NCBI RefSeq assembly: GCF_001904745.1
Contig: NZ_MRCD01000057.1
Span: 1 to 58,119 of the forward strand
Length of the DNA: 58,119 bases
Source of the DNA: Calothrix sp. HK-06
Lineage (GTDB): Bacteria; Cyanobacteriota; Cyanobacteriia; Cyanobacteriales; Nostocaceae
Direction: 5' to 3'
This document shows, one piece after another, positions 16,329 to 25,450 of the stretch. The notes below the pieces were generated by a model. That model saw only the letters and a program-made list of their open reading frames with translations. It made no database searches and had not been told where the DNA came from. Every line of letters starts with the position of its first letter. Position 1 is the first letter of the stretch. The translations under genes were made by a program, and so were the position numbers.

Positions 16329-17292
16329 TTAATTTGCGGATTTGTTTGTAAATTTCAGACTAAACAAATAAAATGGACTTATAAAAGTACTAAGTAGCCT
16401 TTTCATCTCACAAGCTACTAATACATCACTTTTAATAACCTTATAATTACGAACAAAATACACTAACAACTTTCTAAAATCATTCACAATATAAACAAAA
16501 AAAGCAAAAGGTCGTTGCCAAGCTTTGAGTAACAACATCCGCAGATAAAACCGTGCTAACCCAACTCCACGCATTAAATTAACTAAATAACTCCTCTCCA
16601 GGCGCCAAGCAGGAATAACATGGTCAACCACCATTGCAGGATTATACCAAATTTCCCAACCAGCTTTATGAATATAAAATAAAGCCTCAGCATCTTCGCT
16701 ACCTATCATCGAATTACCAACTCGACCAACTAAAAACAACTGTGCTGGAACCGACACCTTCCATGCATCCCTACGAACTACTAAACCCGCAGATGGAGGA
16801 AACCCCTTACGACGTGGTTCAAATATATGAGGTTTATCACCACGTTCGGTAATAGCCAAGTAAAAAACCAACGACTTCAAACTCTCCGGTGGTTCAACTT
16901 CAAAATCTCCATGAATTTGACTAGCAATGGCGCCTGCTTGAGGATACTCTTGAATAAACTTATACGCCTCTAATATCCAAGTCGCATAAGGCAAATTATC
17001 ATCATCTAAAAACCCAACTATTTCCCCTTCCGCCTCCATTATCGCCCGCTGACGTGCTTTCCAAGGCGCCTTGTTTACATTCCACACAATAACGCAACTT
17101 TGCTCTATGGCGCCAACTCGCCTGATACTCCTCAACTAACTTCGCAGTCCCATCACTACTATTATTATCAACAATAATTATTTCCCAGTTCAAATGCTCA
17201 ACACCAACCTGCATCTGTAACTTCTCAAGCACTTTCGGTAAACGACAGGCGCCGTTATAAGTAGGAATAGCAACAGTAAAGTCAATAGTCAT
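16329..17292 (-). pseudogene. HpsE-type glycosyltransferase with a one-base frameshift
   Basis: The 5' part (17292 down to about 17070) encodes DFTVAIPTYNGACRLPKVLE, EIIIVDNNSSDGT and VECKQGA. The 3' part (about 17066 to 16329) encodes WKARQRAIMEAEGEIVGFLD, DDNLPYATW, SQIHGDFEVEPPES, RKGFPPSAGLVVRRDAW, GSEDAEALFYIHKAGWEIW and VIPAWRLERSYLVNLM. Removing one T directly after a GGCGCC restores a single frame of about 319 codons, the length of the intact hpsE copies. The rest of the gene shows no decay, so the lesion is recent, phase-variable, or a sequencing error. It is separated from the hps operon by the duplicated nuclease block. Confidence 0.85.
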
Positions 17293-17527
17293 AATGTCAA
17301 AGAAAAACAGAAGCTACCCTTAGTATGCCCAGTCATATCATATTCACTAACGTAACCGTAATAAAATTCGTGTCCTGACGTTACATGTGTAGAGACTATA
17401 TCTATCGAAATATTACTAATGATGTATTTCCTGTGCCATCCCCCTGGATAGGATAATATTATATGAGTGAAAAAAGAATACGGGCATCACACCGATTCTT
17501 AACACAGATAGCATTGAGGAAACAATA

Positions 17528-18649
17528 GTGGTTGCAACACCCGAAAAGTTACAGCATACGCATGAGCATCTACCCAAAGAACAGCGATTAGCTGTATTAC
17601 TTATGGGTTATGGAGAAGTTGAGAGCTATGAAGATTTTGCGAATTATAACGAACAAGCTTTAAATTTACTGACAGCAAAATTTGCCCCCGTCCCTACTTG
17701 GATCTATCCACCTTTGGCTAAACTGTTAGCTATGTTTGACCTGCATGAGTGGGGACACCAGCACCATAATTTTATTTCACCTCATAACGCAATATTTGAA
17801 CAGCAACGTGCAGGTATAGAAAAGCACTTGCAATCTCATTGGGGTAGTGGCGTCCAAGTCTTTAAAGCGTTTAACTTTTGCGCTCCTTTCTTACCCAATC
17901 AAGTTTTAGCCGAAATCAAAAGTCAAGGATTTGACAAAATTCTCATTTACCCTTTGCTGGTAGTTGACTCAATTTTTACCAGTGGTATTGCAATCGAACA
18001 AGTTAACAAAGCTTTAGCTGAACTTACAGATACGCAAGAAGAACATTGGGTAAAAGGTTTGCGGTATATTCCTTCGTTTTATAACGAACCCGAATATATT
18101 GATTTAATGGCGCGCTTAGTCGAAGATAAAATTCACTCCGATTTAAGTTCAGCTTACTTACCTTCAGAAATTGGCATTGTGTTGATGAATCACGGTTGTC
18201 CTCATAAAGCCAAAGGTTTTACTTCTGGAATTACCGAAAGTCAAACACTGTATGACTTAGTTCGCGATAAATTAATCAACCGTTACCCACTAATATCTGT
18301 TGGTTGGCTCAATCACGATACACCTTTGATTGATTGGACACAACCTAGCGCTGACCAAGCTGCTAAAAACTTGATTCAACTCGGCGCCAAAGCTATAGTA
18401 TTTATGCCTATCGGGTTTGCAACCGAAAACCATGAAACATTATTAGACGTTCACCATATCATCCACGCATTGGAGAAAAAACATAAGAATGTAAATTATA
18501 TCCAAATGCCTTGTGTAAATGATAATGATGACTTCTTAGCAATGGTCGCACATTGGGCAGATAAACAGATTGGTGAGTTACTGGCAACCGAAGCTGTAAG
18601 CGTAAACCCTGAACTAGCAGCACATCACCATCATCACCACCACCATTAA
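17528..18649 (+). CDS. Ferrochelatase-family protein with C-terminal octahistidine tail
   Basis: Chelatase-fold protein of 373 residues. GTG start with a good ribosome site (TGAGGA, 8 bases upstream). Seen: AVLLMGYGEVESYEDF (the family's N-terminal strand and loop), KILIYPLLVVDSIFTSG, the active-site-like IVLMNHGCPHKAKG (His equivalent to the metal-inserting His of ferrochelatase) and IGFATENHETLLDVHH (the Glu/His region that binds metal and porphyrin). It lacks the chlorophyll-binding-like C-terminal extension of cyanobacterial HemH, so it is probably a paralogue rather than the main protohaem ferrochelatase. The last eight codons are mixed CAT/CAC: a natural His8 tail that could load Fe, Ni, Co or Zn. 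The neighbours do not help with the substrate. Confidence 0.7.
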   Translation: MVATPEKLQHTHEHLPKEQRLAVLLMGYGEVESYEDFANYNEQALNLLTAKFAPVPTWIYPPLAKLLAMFDLHEWGHQHHNFISPHNAIFEQQRAGIEKHLQSHWGSGVQVFKAFNFCAPFLPNQVLAEIKSQGFDKILIYPLLVVDSIFTSGIAIEQVNKALAELTDTQEEHWVKGLRYIPSFYNEPEYIDLMARLVEDKIHSDLSSAYLPSEIGIVLMNHGCPHKAKGFTSGITESQTLYDLVRDKLINRYPLISVGWLNHDTPLIDWTQPSADQAAKNLIQLGAKAIVFMPIGFATENHETLLDVHHIIHALEKKHKNVNYIQMPCVNDNDDFLAMVAHWADKQIGELLATEAVSVNPELAAHHHHHHHH

Positions 18650-18948
18650 TTATAGAATTGTGGCACAGGCATCCTTGCCTGTGAATTGGGTTAAGTCTTA
18701 AGCAGGTGTTTTTGATAAAAAACCCTCTCCAAACCTCTCCCCTACAACGGGGAGAGGCTTTAATTTTTCCGCTTTCCTCACTCTAAAGGGGGCGCACGGG
18801 GGTTAGATTTTTATATTAAAATTTTAAAAAGTAAGCGCGTAGGGTGCGTAGCAGGCATTACAAACTTCAACACAAACTAACAATTAATCTGCTGTTACGC
18901 ACCATCAACAATTAACTACGACTAACTCGGCGCCGTTCCCCTTGAGGC
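18650..18948. repeat. Intergenic run of dispersed hairpins
   Basis: Directly after the chelatase gene lie CACAGGC-atcctt-GCCTGTG (about 18664-18683), a likely transcript end, then CCTCTCCCC-tacaa-CGGGGAGAGG (about 18735-18758), and the loose GGTGCGTA...TTACGCACC hairpin (about 18848-18903). No gene is seen here. Confidence 0.55.
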
Positions 18949-19233
18949 TTAATGATGGTTTGAGGATTTGTGACTGTAGAACAAATTCTCGATATTACGC
19001 TCTGACAATGCGCGTAAATAAGGCAAGTCTTCAAAAAGCGTGATTGCAGCAGCGATGTGTAAAAGTACTTTCATCAATGGCTTTATCCACCGCTGTAAGT
19101 CCGCATAAATATCAATAAAGAAGTAATGCTCGTTTTGTGTCAATTCATCATTTGAAAGAAACCCGGTTTTTTTATTAAGAAACCGGGTTCCTAAGATTCT
19201 AAGAGACTTTAATAGGTAATTAAGATTATGCAT
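18949..19233 (-). CDS. Small hypothetical protein, doubtful
   Basis: Open frame of 94 codons, MHNLNYLLKSLRILGTRFLN at the start and SERNIENLFYSHKSSNHH at the end. Residues about 15-27 (TRFLNKKTGFL) are the translation of the dispersed AGAAACC-GGTTTCT hairpin at about 19155-19190, which argues against a genuine conserved 5' end. The middle (FFIDIYADLQRWIKPLMKVL, LHIAAAITLFEDL) looks protein-like, with amphipathic helices. I do not recognise it; it may be the surviving 3' part of a larger gene. Confidence 0.3.
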   Translation of the reverse strand: MHNLNYLLKSLRILGTRFLNKKTGFLSNDELTQNEHYFFIDIYADLQRWIKPLMKVLLHIAAAITLFEDLPYLRALSERNIENLFYSHKSSNHH

Positions 19234-19726
19234 AAACCACTATTTGACTATTGAATGATTACTATACTTAGCTAAAATCAGTATAAAATAGTCGCGCGCT
19301 GCTTTTATACATCAGTGAGGGGACATTACTCTCCCATGACATAAGAGAAAGATAGTTATGATTGCTGAAAGAGACTTGTAGTAGGAGTGGAACTTTAAAG
19401 AAAGTGCTGTTTTTTACCCAGCATAGATACTTATAGTGGAAGATGTAAGGATACACTTAACTAAAATATATTCGTACTTAATACTTACTTGTCACCTGTA
19501 GGCGTATGAATGTTGTTGTTAGTACATTACTCTTTCGTTATGAGCGTGCAAATGTTTTATATACAACATTAAAAACGTTGTATTGCATACGATAGCAAAA
19601 CTAACATGAGGTAAACTAATGATTCATAACTAAAACGTTTTCTGACTGCATACCAATATAGTCATATCTATCTGTCCGTTTTATCTGTTTAAACTTAATG
19701 TAAATCCTACACGTATACATCTACTA
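19234..19726. other. Intergenic region with one inverted repeat
   Basis: No supported gene. ATACAAC (19561-19567) and GTTGTAT (19577-19583) form an inverted repeat with a 9-base centre, about 145 bases before the TPR gene, a possible operator. A minus-strand frame at 19268-19456 has no recognisable protein character. Confidence 0.4.
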
Positions 19727-21055
19727 ATGACTCAAGATTCTCAACCGAAACTTTTAAAGATGGTCGAAATGCCTACTAACTGGCAGTTTCAAGACGACAA
19801 CGCGCGAATACACTGCTTGAGTCAATTTGCTGCTGCCCATGAAAGTTCATTTGAGTTTGCCGAAGCACTTAAGTACCATCAGCACATCTTAGAAATAGCT
19901 GTACAGTTAGACGATAAAAGTCAACAAGAAGTTTCCCTATACAACACAGCAAATTGCTTTCGTCAGTTAAGTAAGTTTAATGAGTCAATTGATTATTTTT
20001 CACGTTTGATACAAATAACACGTGAGACGGGAAATCGCGTACTCCAAATCGCAGGATTTTGGGGAGAAGGTACAAGCTACCAAAACCTGGGTCAGTATCA
20101 AAAAGCAATTGACTGCTTTCGACTTCAGCTAACTATTGCTTGTGAAATGAATGAACGCAACTGGGAAAAAAGCGCGCTTTCGTCTCTAGCTAACGCTTAT
20201 CAGTTTTTGGGCGATTTTCACAAGTCTTTAGAATATGAGCAAAAAGCTCTCTCTATCGCACGTCAGCTAAAAGACACTAAGGGTATTGGTGATTCACTAG
20301 TTAACCTTGGTAGTGTTTACCTCCAACTGCGTGCTTGGGAAATGGCTATCGGTTTTTGCTCTGAAGCATACGCTATCGCTCATCAGAACGATAATAAAGA
20401 TTTAATGATGGTTAGTCTTCACACTCTGGGACAAGCTTATAAAGGGCAAAACTTATATGTGAAAGCAAAAGATTTTTTAATAAAAGCACTATCCATTTCT
20501 TGCTCGATTGGTGATAAACGTGTCAAAAGTGCGATTTTACAGGGATTGAGCGATGTTTGCAGTCAAACTAGTCAGTTTGAACAAGCAATTAAATACAATT
20601 TAGAATCTTTAGATATTAGTCGTGAAATTGGCAATCGATATGGTGAGGCTGCTGCTTTATCTAGAATTGCGATTACATACCAAAATCTAGGTGATACAAA
20701 TAAAGCTTTAACTTTTTATCAACAGTCGCTTTCTATTTTAGAGCAAATCGGCGCTAAGCAAAGTCAACAGCAATTATTTTTTAATATTGGTACTATATAT
20801 TACCGCGAACGCATGTACGCAAAAGCTATAGGTTTTTTACGCACAGCGTCAATTCTTGCCCAGGAACTCAAAATTAATGCCGAAAGGGCCAAAGTTGAGT
20901 TTGTACTTGGCGCCGTTTTCCAAAAACTGCGCCAACATCGTGATGCAATTCATCACTACCGTCAAGCATACCAAATTTATAAAGACTTAGGCGACTCTAC
21001 ACAAGCCAAACATATTTTACAAACTATGTATAAATTAGGCGCCGAACCTGCTTAA
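19727..21055 (+). CDS. Tetratricopeptide-repeat protein
   Basis: 442 residues made almost entirely of about nine TPR units of the long (about 40-residue) type: ALKYHQHILEIAVQLDDKSQ, SIDYFSRLIQITRETGNR, AIDCFRLQLTIACEMNERN, SLEYEQKALSIARQLKDTKG and so on, with the usual A-x-x-Y and LG/A pattern. No signal peptide, transmembrane segment or enzymatic domain is seen, so it is a cytoplasmic scaffold. The spacing resembles LGN/Rap-type TPR proteins that bind peptide partners or regulators. It stands alone, with 600 bases of non-coding DNA before the next gene, a kinase, which may or may not be a partner. The partner and pathway are unknown. Confidence 0.85.
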   Translation: MTQDSQPKLLKMVEMPTNWQFQDDNARIHCLSQFAAAHESSFEFAEALKYHQHILEIAVQLDDKSQQEVSLYNTANCFRQLSKFNESIDYFSRLIQITRETGNRVLQIAGFWGEGTSYQNLGQYQKAIDCFRLQLTIACEMNERNWEKSALSSLANAYQFLGDFHKSLEYEQKALSIARQLKDTKGIGDSLVNLGSVYLQLRAWEMAIGFCSEAYAIAHQNDNKDLMMVSLHTLGQAYKGQNLYVKAKDFLIKALSISCSIGDKRVKSAILQGLSDVCSQTSQFEQAIKYNLESLDISREIGNRYGEAAALSRIAITYQNLGDTNKALTFYQQSLSILEQIGAKQSQQQLFFNIGTIYYRERMYAKAIGFLRTASILAQELKINAERAKVEFVLGAVFQKLRQHRDAIHHYRQAYQIYKDLGDSTQAKHILQTMYKLGAEPA

Positions 21056-21673
21056 TTTACATGTTCGTAACATATTATTAAACTTGTGGCTTTATTAGGG
21101 TGTATTTATTACTGTATTCTCATAAACGATTGAAAAAATGTGGGACGGGTGCTACTGCGTTGCCCCGTAAGTCGTTTTTGGTAATTAGTAGAACTTATAA
21201 AGTGCTGAATTTTACGCTTATTTGTAGGCGAATATTTTATTTTTATACAAATAATACTTTTAAATTTTAATGTATGCTGCTACAGTTTTAAGCATGTTTA
21301 ATTAATGTAGTAGGTGATACGATTTTTATGACTCATATGAAGTTTTGTAAAAGCTGCCAAACTGGCAACAGTGGATGGTCAGATTTGTTATTGATTGACT
21401 AATCAGGCAACTTTATTAATGTATCTACTATTAATGTATCTACGCACGCAATTTTTGAATGTGAGATGCGACCTCAAAACACGCACCACAGAACGCCTGT
21501 TAATTAATGAAATTCAGCCGTCATCTTAAAATTCACGATTAAATTCGCACAAACGTCGTTCTGATACGGCGCCTTGAAATTAAAGGGGCAGTCTCTGACG
21601 CAAAAAGTAGGTTTATAATGAATTGACGGTTTATTAACTACAGTAATATTTACGATATTCACGCTACTTACAC
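21056..21673. other. Intergenic region, no gene seen
   Basis: Over 600 AT-rich bases upstream of the kinase gene. A 24-codon frame at 21327-21401 (MTHMKFCKSCQTGNSGWSDL, then LLID) lacks support. It probably contains the kinase promoter, but I cannot place it. Confidence 0.4.
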
Positions 21674-23455
21674 ATGATAGGTCAGTTACTCGCAGGGCAT
21701 TACAGGGTTATTAAAGTGTTGGGTGAGGGAGGATTTGGACAGACCTATATTGTTGAGGATATTCACCTACCCGGTCATCCGCAATGTGTCCTCAAGCATC
21801 TCAAACCTTCATGTACCGACCCCCAAATTTTAGAAACATCGAGGAAATTATTTCACCGTGAAGCTTCTTGTCTTCAGCAGTTGGGAACTTTTGACCAAAT
21901 ACCTCGATTGTTAGCTTTTTTTGAAGAAAATCAAGAATTTTACTTGATTCTTGAGTTGATTATTGGACACACTCTTAGTCATGAATTAATTCCTGGGGTC
22001 ATGTGGACTGAGGGGCAAGTGTTGTCTATGCTTCTTGAAATATTAAATATTCTTGAAGTAGTCCATTCGCAAGGTGTGATACATCGCGATATCAAGCCTG
22101 ATAATATTATTCGTCGTGCATCAGATCAAAAATTAGTTTTGATTGATTTCGGCGCCATTAAGCAAATACGTTCAACAGCAGTGGCATCGCATCAGCAGCG
22201 AGTAACTATAACTGTAGGAACTCCTGGCTATATGCCTTCCGAGCAAATTCGACGTTTACCGCGTCCTAGTAGTGATATTTATGCTTTAGGAATGATGGGG
22301 ATTCAAGCATTAACAGGTGTTAATCCCCGCTCTTTACAAGACGACCCAAACACAGGGGAAACTTTATGGCAACATTTAGTCCCTGTCACACCTGGTTTAG
22401 CTGCGGTATTAGACAAAATGACTCGTTATCACTTCAAAGACCGTTACCAAACGGTACAAGAAGTAAAAGATGCACTTCAAGACTTACGAAACCTCGTTGA
22501 GGCGCCAACTGTTACAATAAAGGCGCCTTCTTCCACACCACAAACTCATGATTTGCACGAGTTAACGCTCTCGTGGTATGAAAATGGAGAACTAAAAAGT
22601 TGTACGATTGAAGAAAATCGCGAAAGTAAAAATCAGGGTCGAATTCGGATTGGACGCGACCCCCAATTGTGTGATGTCGTTATACCCGATGTTTCTGTAT
22701 CTGGGTTGCACGCTGAAATATTTTTCAACACAGTAAAGCAAAAATTTTACCTGCGAAACTTACGCCAGCAAAATCCCCCAATTGTCGATGGGAACTTACT
22801 ATTAGCAGGCGAAATGCCATTAGCGAATAAAAGTAACATCCGCTTAGGTAGGCAACAGTTGAAAGTAAGCGCAATTACAGTCAAGCAAGTCCCAAACTCT
22901 GAACCAGTTAGACCTTCAAATGTAGATATTGCACAAATAACACAAACAACACAAACAACTAATAACGTTATTTCTCATACACCAGAAATATTGCGTCAAC
23001 CAGTATCAGAGCCAATAACCAAAACAGCACCACCGCAAAAACTTGTTTACTCGCACCGCAGTGGATCGGACGCATCTAACCCAGCAGTTATTTCAGCACC
23101 AAAGCGAAAACCCTTGATATTAGGAATGAGTATGGCTGCTGCTATTAGTACAGTTGGTGGTTTAGTTTGTCTTCAAACAGGTAGTGCAGGCAAAAATTAT
23201 TCTGAGCAGAGTTTTATTTCACAGCAACCAAAGCTCTGTAGAGTCATTACTCCTACGGGAGGTAATTATGCTGCCAAACTTCGTCCCGAACCGCAAACCG
23301 AAGTTGGCGCCATCAAGCAATTAAATCCTGGCGAAAAAGTCTTATTTATGAAGGTAAAAGGCGATTTCGTTCAAGTTAGATTAGCTGATGGTACTCAAGG
23401 GTGGGTATTTATCGACCAAATGCAGCGCTGCGACACATTACATGGTAAAAGTTGA
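21674..23455 (+). CDS. Ser/Thr protein kinase with FHA and SH3 domains
   Basis: 593 residues. Kinase domain about 8-275: glycine loop LGEGGFGQTY, Lys41, catalytic HRDIKPDN (137-144), DFG (158-160), and an activation segment ending GTPGYMPSEQ. This is the cyanobacterial SpkB/PknB-like group. An FHA domain (about 300-410) carries IRIGRDPQLCDVVIPDVSVS and GLHAEI, the phosphothreonine-binding signature. A Thr/Pro-rich linker, one membrane helix (about 483-503) and an extracytoplasmic SH3b domain (about 527-590: LRPEPQTEV, GWVFIDQM) follow. Kinase and FHA are therefore cytoplasmic, with a wall- or peptide-sensing SH3 outside. The FHA probably binds autophosphorylated kinase or its substrates. The next gene is a peptidoglycan DD-carboxypeptidase, suggesting a cell-wall link. 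Confidence 0.9.
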   Translation: MIGQLLAGHYRVIKVLGEGGFGQTYIVEDIHLPGHPQCVLKHLKPSCTDPQILETSRKLFHREASCLQQLGTFDQIPRLLAFFEENQEFYLILELIIGHTLSHELIPGVMWTEGQVLSMLLEILNILEVVHSQGVIHRDIKPDNIIRRASDQKLVLIDFGAIKQIRSTAVASHQQRVTITVGTPGYMPSEQIRRLPRPSSDIYALGMMGIQALTGVNPRSLQDDPNTGETLWQHLVPVTPGLAAVLDKMTRYHFKDRYQTVQEVKDALQDLRNLVEAPTVTIKAPSSTPQTHDLHELTLSWYENGELKSCTIEENRESKNQGRIRIGRDPQLCDVVIPDVSVSGLHAEIFFNTVKQKFYLRNLRQQNPPIVDGNLLLAGEMPLANKSNIRLGRQQLKVSAITVKQVPNSEPVRPSNVDIAQITQTTQTTNNVISHTPEILRQPVSEPITKTAPPQKLVYSHRSGSDASNPAVISAPKRKPLILGMSMAAAISTVGGLVCLQTGSAGKNYSEQSFISQQPKLCRVITPTGGNYAAKLRPEPQTEVGAIKQLNPGEKVLFMKVKGDFVQVRLADGTQGWVFIDQMQRCDTLHGKS

Positions 23456-23459
23456 TACT

Positions 23460-23495
23460 CGTAGAGACGCGATAAATCGCGTCTCTCCTATAAAA
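23460..23495. repeat. GTAGAGACGCG...CGCGTCTCT dispersed hairpin
   Basis: GTAGAGACGCGAT-aa-ATCGCGTCTCTCC. Related copies lie at about 25413-25447, 38843-38873, 39451-39523, 46405-46434 and 47605-47630, all intergenic or in dead-gene regions. It follows the kinase stop and may end the transcript. Confidence 0.65.
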
Positions 23496-23631
23496 AAACA
23501 ATTTTTTGAAATATTTTTTGAAATGTTATTCGGTTACGCAGTATGATTTTTCCTTGACTGCAAAGTTAATTAGAGTGTTTCGTTGACTTTGCGATTTCAA
23601 ATATTGCCAGAGTCCACCAAACTCAGTAATC

Positions 23632-24969
23632 ATGCAAAAAATCCTTTGTTTTACTACAGCGCTGTCTTGTAGCTTACTCGCACTCGTAAGTGGATGTTCC
23701 TCTAACTCAAACTCGAATGCATCTTCAGCATTAAATGGCGTTGTCAATGCAGTGGCGCCAATTAAAAAACCAATACCCTTAATAGTAGCACCAGAAAACC
23801 CTGACCCAGCGACAACTGCAAAAGTTGAGCAATATCTAAAATCCATAGCACCACTGGGTTCCAATCAACAAACGCATGGAGTTTGGATGCAATCGGGTGA
23901 TAAGCTTTTAGCAAATCATCAAGGAACCGTCCCAATTACCGCTGCTTCCATATCTAAAGTAGCCACAACACTGGCAACATTAAAGACTTTTGGTCCCGAC
24001 CATGTATTTGTAACGCAAATTGGTACAAATGGAACAATTGAAAACGGTGTTTTGAAGGGTGACTTAATAGTTCAGGGGGGACAAGACCCATTTTTTGTTT
24101 GGGAAGAAGCTATTGGTGTAGGTAATACCCTTAACCAAATGGGTATTAAGCGTGTTACTGGTAATTTAGTACTTGTCGATAAGTTCTATATGAACTTTAG
24201 CCGTAGTTCAGATACAGTCGGAAGATTATTTCAAACAGCTTTAAACAGTCGTCTTTGGAATCGTCAGGTTAACAATATATACGCAACGCTACCAGCAGGT
24301 ACAGCAAAACCGCAAGTAATAATCAACGGTAAAGTCAAAACAGATGCAGCAGTACCTCCAAACTTCAAATTATTAGTACGTCATAACTCTTATCCCGTTG
24401 CTGAATTACTCAAAAAAATGAACAATTATAGCAACAACGCAATGGCTGATATGTTTGCTGATGCAGTAGGAGGCGCCTCAGTAGTATCACAAAAAGCGTC
24501 AGAAGCAGCATCCGTACCACAAAACGAAATTTATCTTATCAACGGTTCTGGCTTAACCTACGAAAATAAAATATCACCACGTGCAGCAGTAGGAATGTTT
24601 CGAGCCATAGAAAAACATCTTCAACAATACAACATGACAGTTGCCGATGTATTTACAGTCACAGGACAAGATAAAGGAGTATTAGAACAGCGAAAAATTC
24701 CCAAATTCTCTGTAGTCAAATCAGGCAGTTTGGATACCGTCAGTGCCTTAGTTGGAGCATTACCCACACAAAGCCAAGGCACAGTATGGTTTGCAATAAT
24801 GAACAAAAGCGGAGACTTAGTTAAATACCGCAAAGAGCAAGACACATTTCTTACCAAAAAAACAACAGAATGGGGAGTAGCTACAGCCTCACCAACCGAA
24901 CTGGCGCCAAGTCCAGCACGTCAAGGTAAAATATCCAGCAGTGAAATAGTAGGCACCCAACCACAATAA
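23632..24969 (+). CDS. D-alanyl-D-alanine carboxypeptidase/endopeptidase, PBP4 (S13) family lipoprotein
   Basis: 445 residues. A lipoprotein signal (ALVSGC, Cys22) predicts membrane anchoring. The three penicillin-binding motifs are all present in order: SISK (106-109, catalytic Ser and Lys), SNN (267-269) and KSG (363-365, in VVKSGSLDTVSAL). The large insertion between the first two motifs is present but short for S13 enzymes. The expected reaction is removal of the terminal D-Ala from peptidoglycan pentapeptides and/or cleavage of cross-links in the periplasm. The ATG lies 176 bases after the kinase gene on the same strand, so co-transcription is possible although the dispersed hairpin lies between. 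The specific gene name (dacB) is not assigned. Confidence 0.87.
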   Translation: MQKILCFTTALSCSLLALVSGCSSNSNSNASSALNGVVNAVAPIKKPIPLIVAPENPDPATTAKVEQYLKSIAPLGSNQQTHGVWMQSGDKLLANHQGTVPITAASISKVATTLATLKTFGPDHVFVTQIGTNGTIENGVLKGDLIVQGGQDPFFVWEEAIGVGNTLNQMGIKRVTGNLVLVDKFYMNFSRSSDTVGRLFQTALNSRLWNRQVNNIYATLPAGTAKPQVIINGKVKTDAAVPPNFKLLVRHNSYPVAELLKKMNNYSNNAMADMFADAVGGASVVSQKASEAASVPQNEIYLINGSGLTYENKISPRAAVGMFRAIEKHLQQYNMTVADVFTVTGQDKGVLEQRKIPKFSVVKSGSLDTVSALVGALPTQSQGTVWFAIMNKSGDLVKYRKEQDTFLTKKTTEWGVATASPTELAPSPARQGKISSSEIVGTQPQ

Positions 24970-25450
24970 CCCTTGTAGGAGCGGGTTAACCTATATCCTC
25001 CAATACCATTAACATCTCGTAAACCCGCCCCCACAAACACAAACAACATAAACCCCAGATATCAAATGGTTGGATAGCACAGAATTAATTCGAGAAGACC
25101 GTAATAGATGATAATTGGTATAAAAGGAATGCGCCTATAATTATTATCCAATAATGTAAATTCCGCATGAAAATAAGGCAGCTGCTCGCTTCGTGAGCTA
25201 AACTGGAAAAAAACTGCTGGAGGACGGACTGCAACCGCCCTCGATAGCAGAGGAACGCTAATGTGTAAGTTATCATGATGTTTCTGAAAAAATCTTCCGG
25301 GTAAATCCTGAAGTATTTGACAAAGATATCAGTATGTTTCAGTAGTTTTACCGTGGTAATGAGAACGGTAATAGTATTAGTTTTTTAGGTATCCTTGATT
25401 TGGAAGAATGGCGCCGTCGTAAAGACGTTACATGTAACGACTCTACATCA
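24970..25450. other. Intergenic region with short ORF remnants
   Basis: No intact gene. Short plus-strand pieces look like C-terminal leftovers: IKWLDSTELIREDRNR followed by a stop (about 25062-25111), and VSYHDVSEKIFRVNPEVFDK, DISMFQ and a stop (about 25263-25344). I cannot name their families. A GTAAAGACGTTACATG-type hairpin repeat lies at 25415-25447. Confidence 0.4.

Noticed and set aside
18600-18649. His8 tail as an expression-vector contaminant
   Set aside because: Codons are mixed, the frame is continuous with the native gene, and typical cyanobacterial intergenic hairpins follow.
19268-19456. 62-codon minus-strand ORF upstream of the TPR gene
   Set aside because: Irregular composition, no ribosome site, no recognisable motif.
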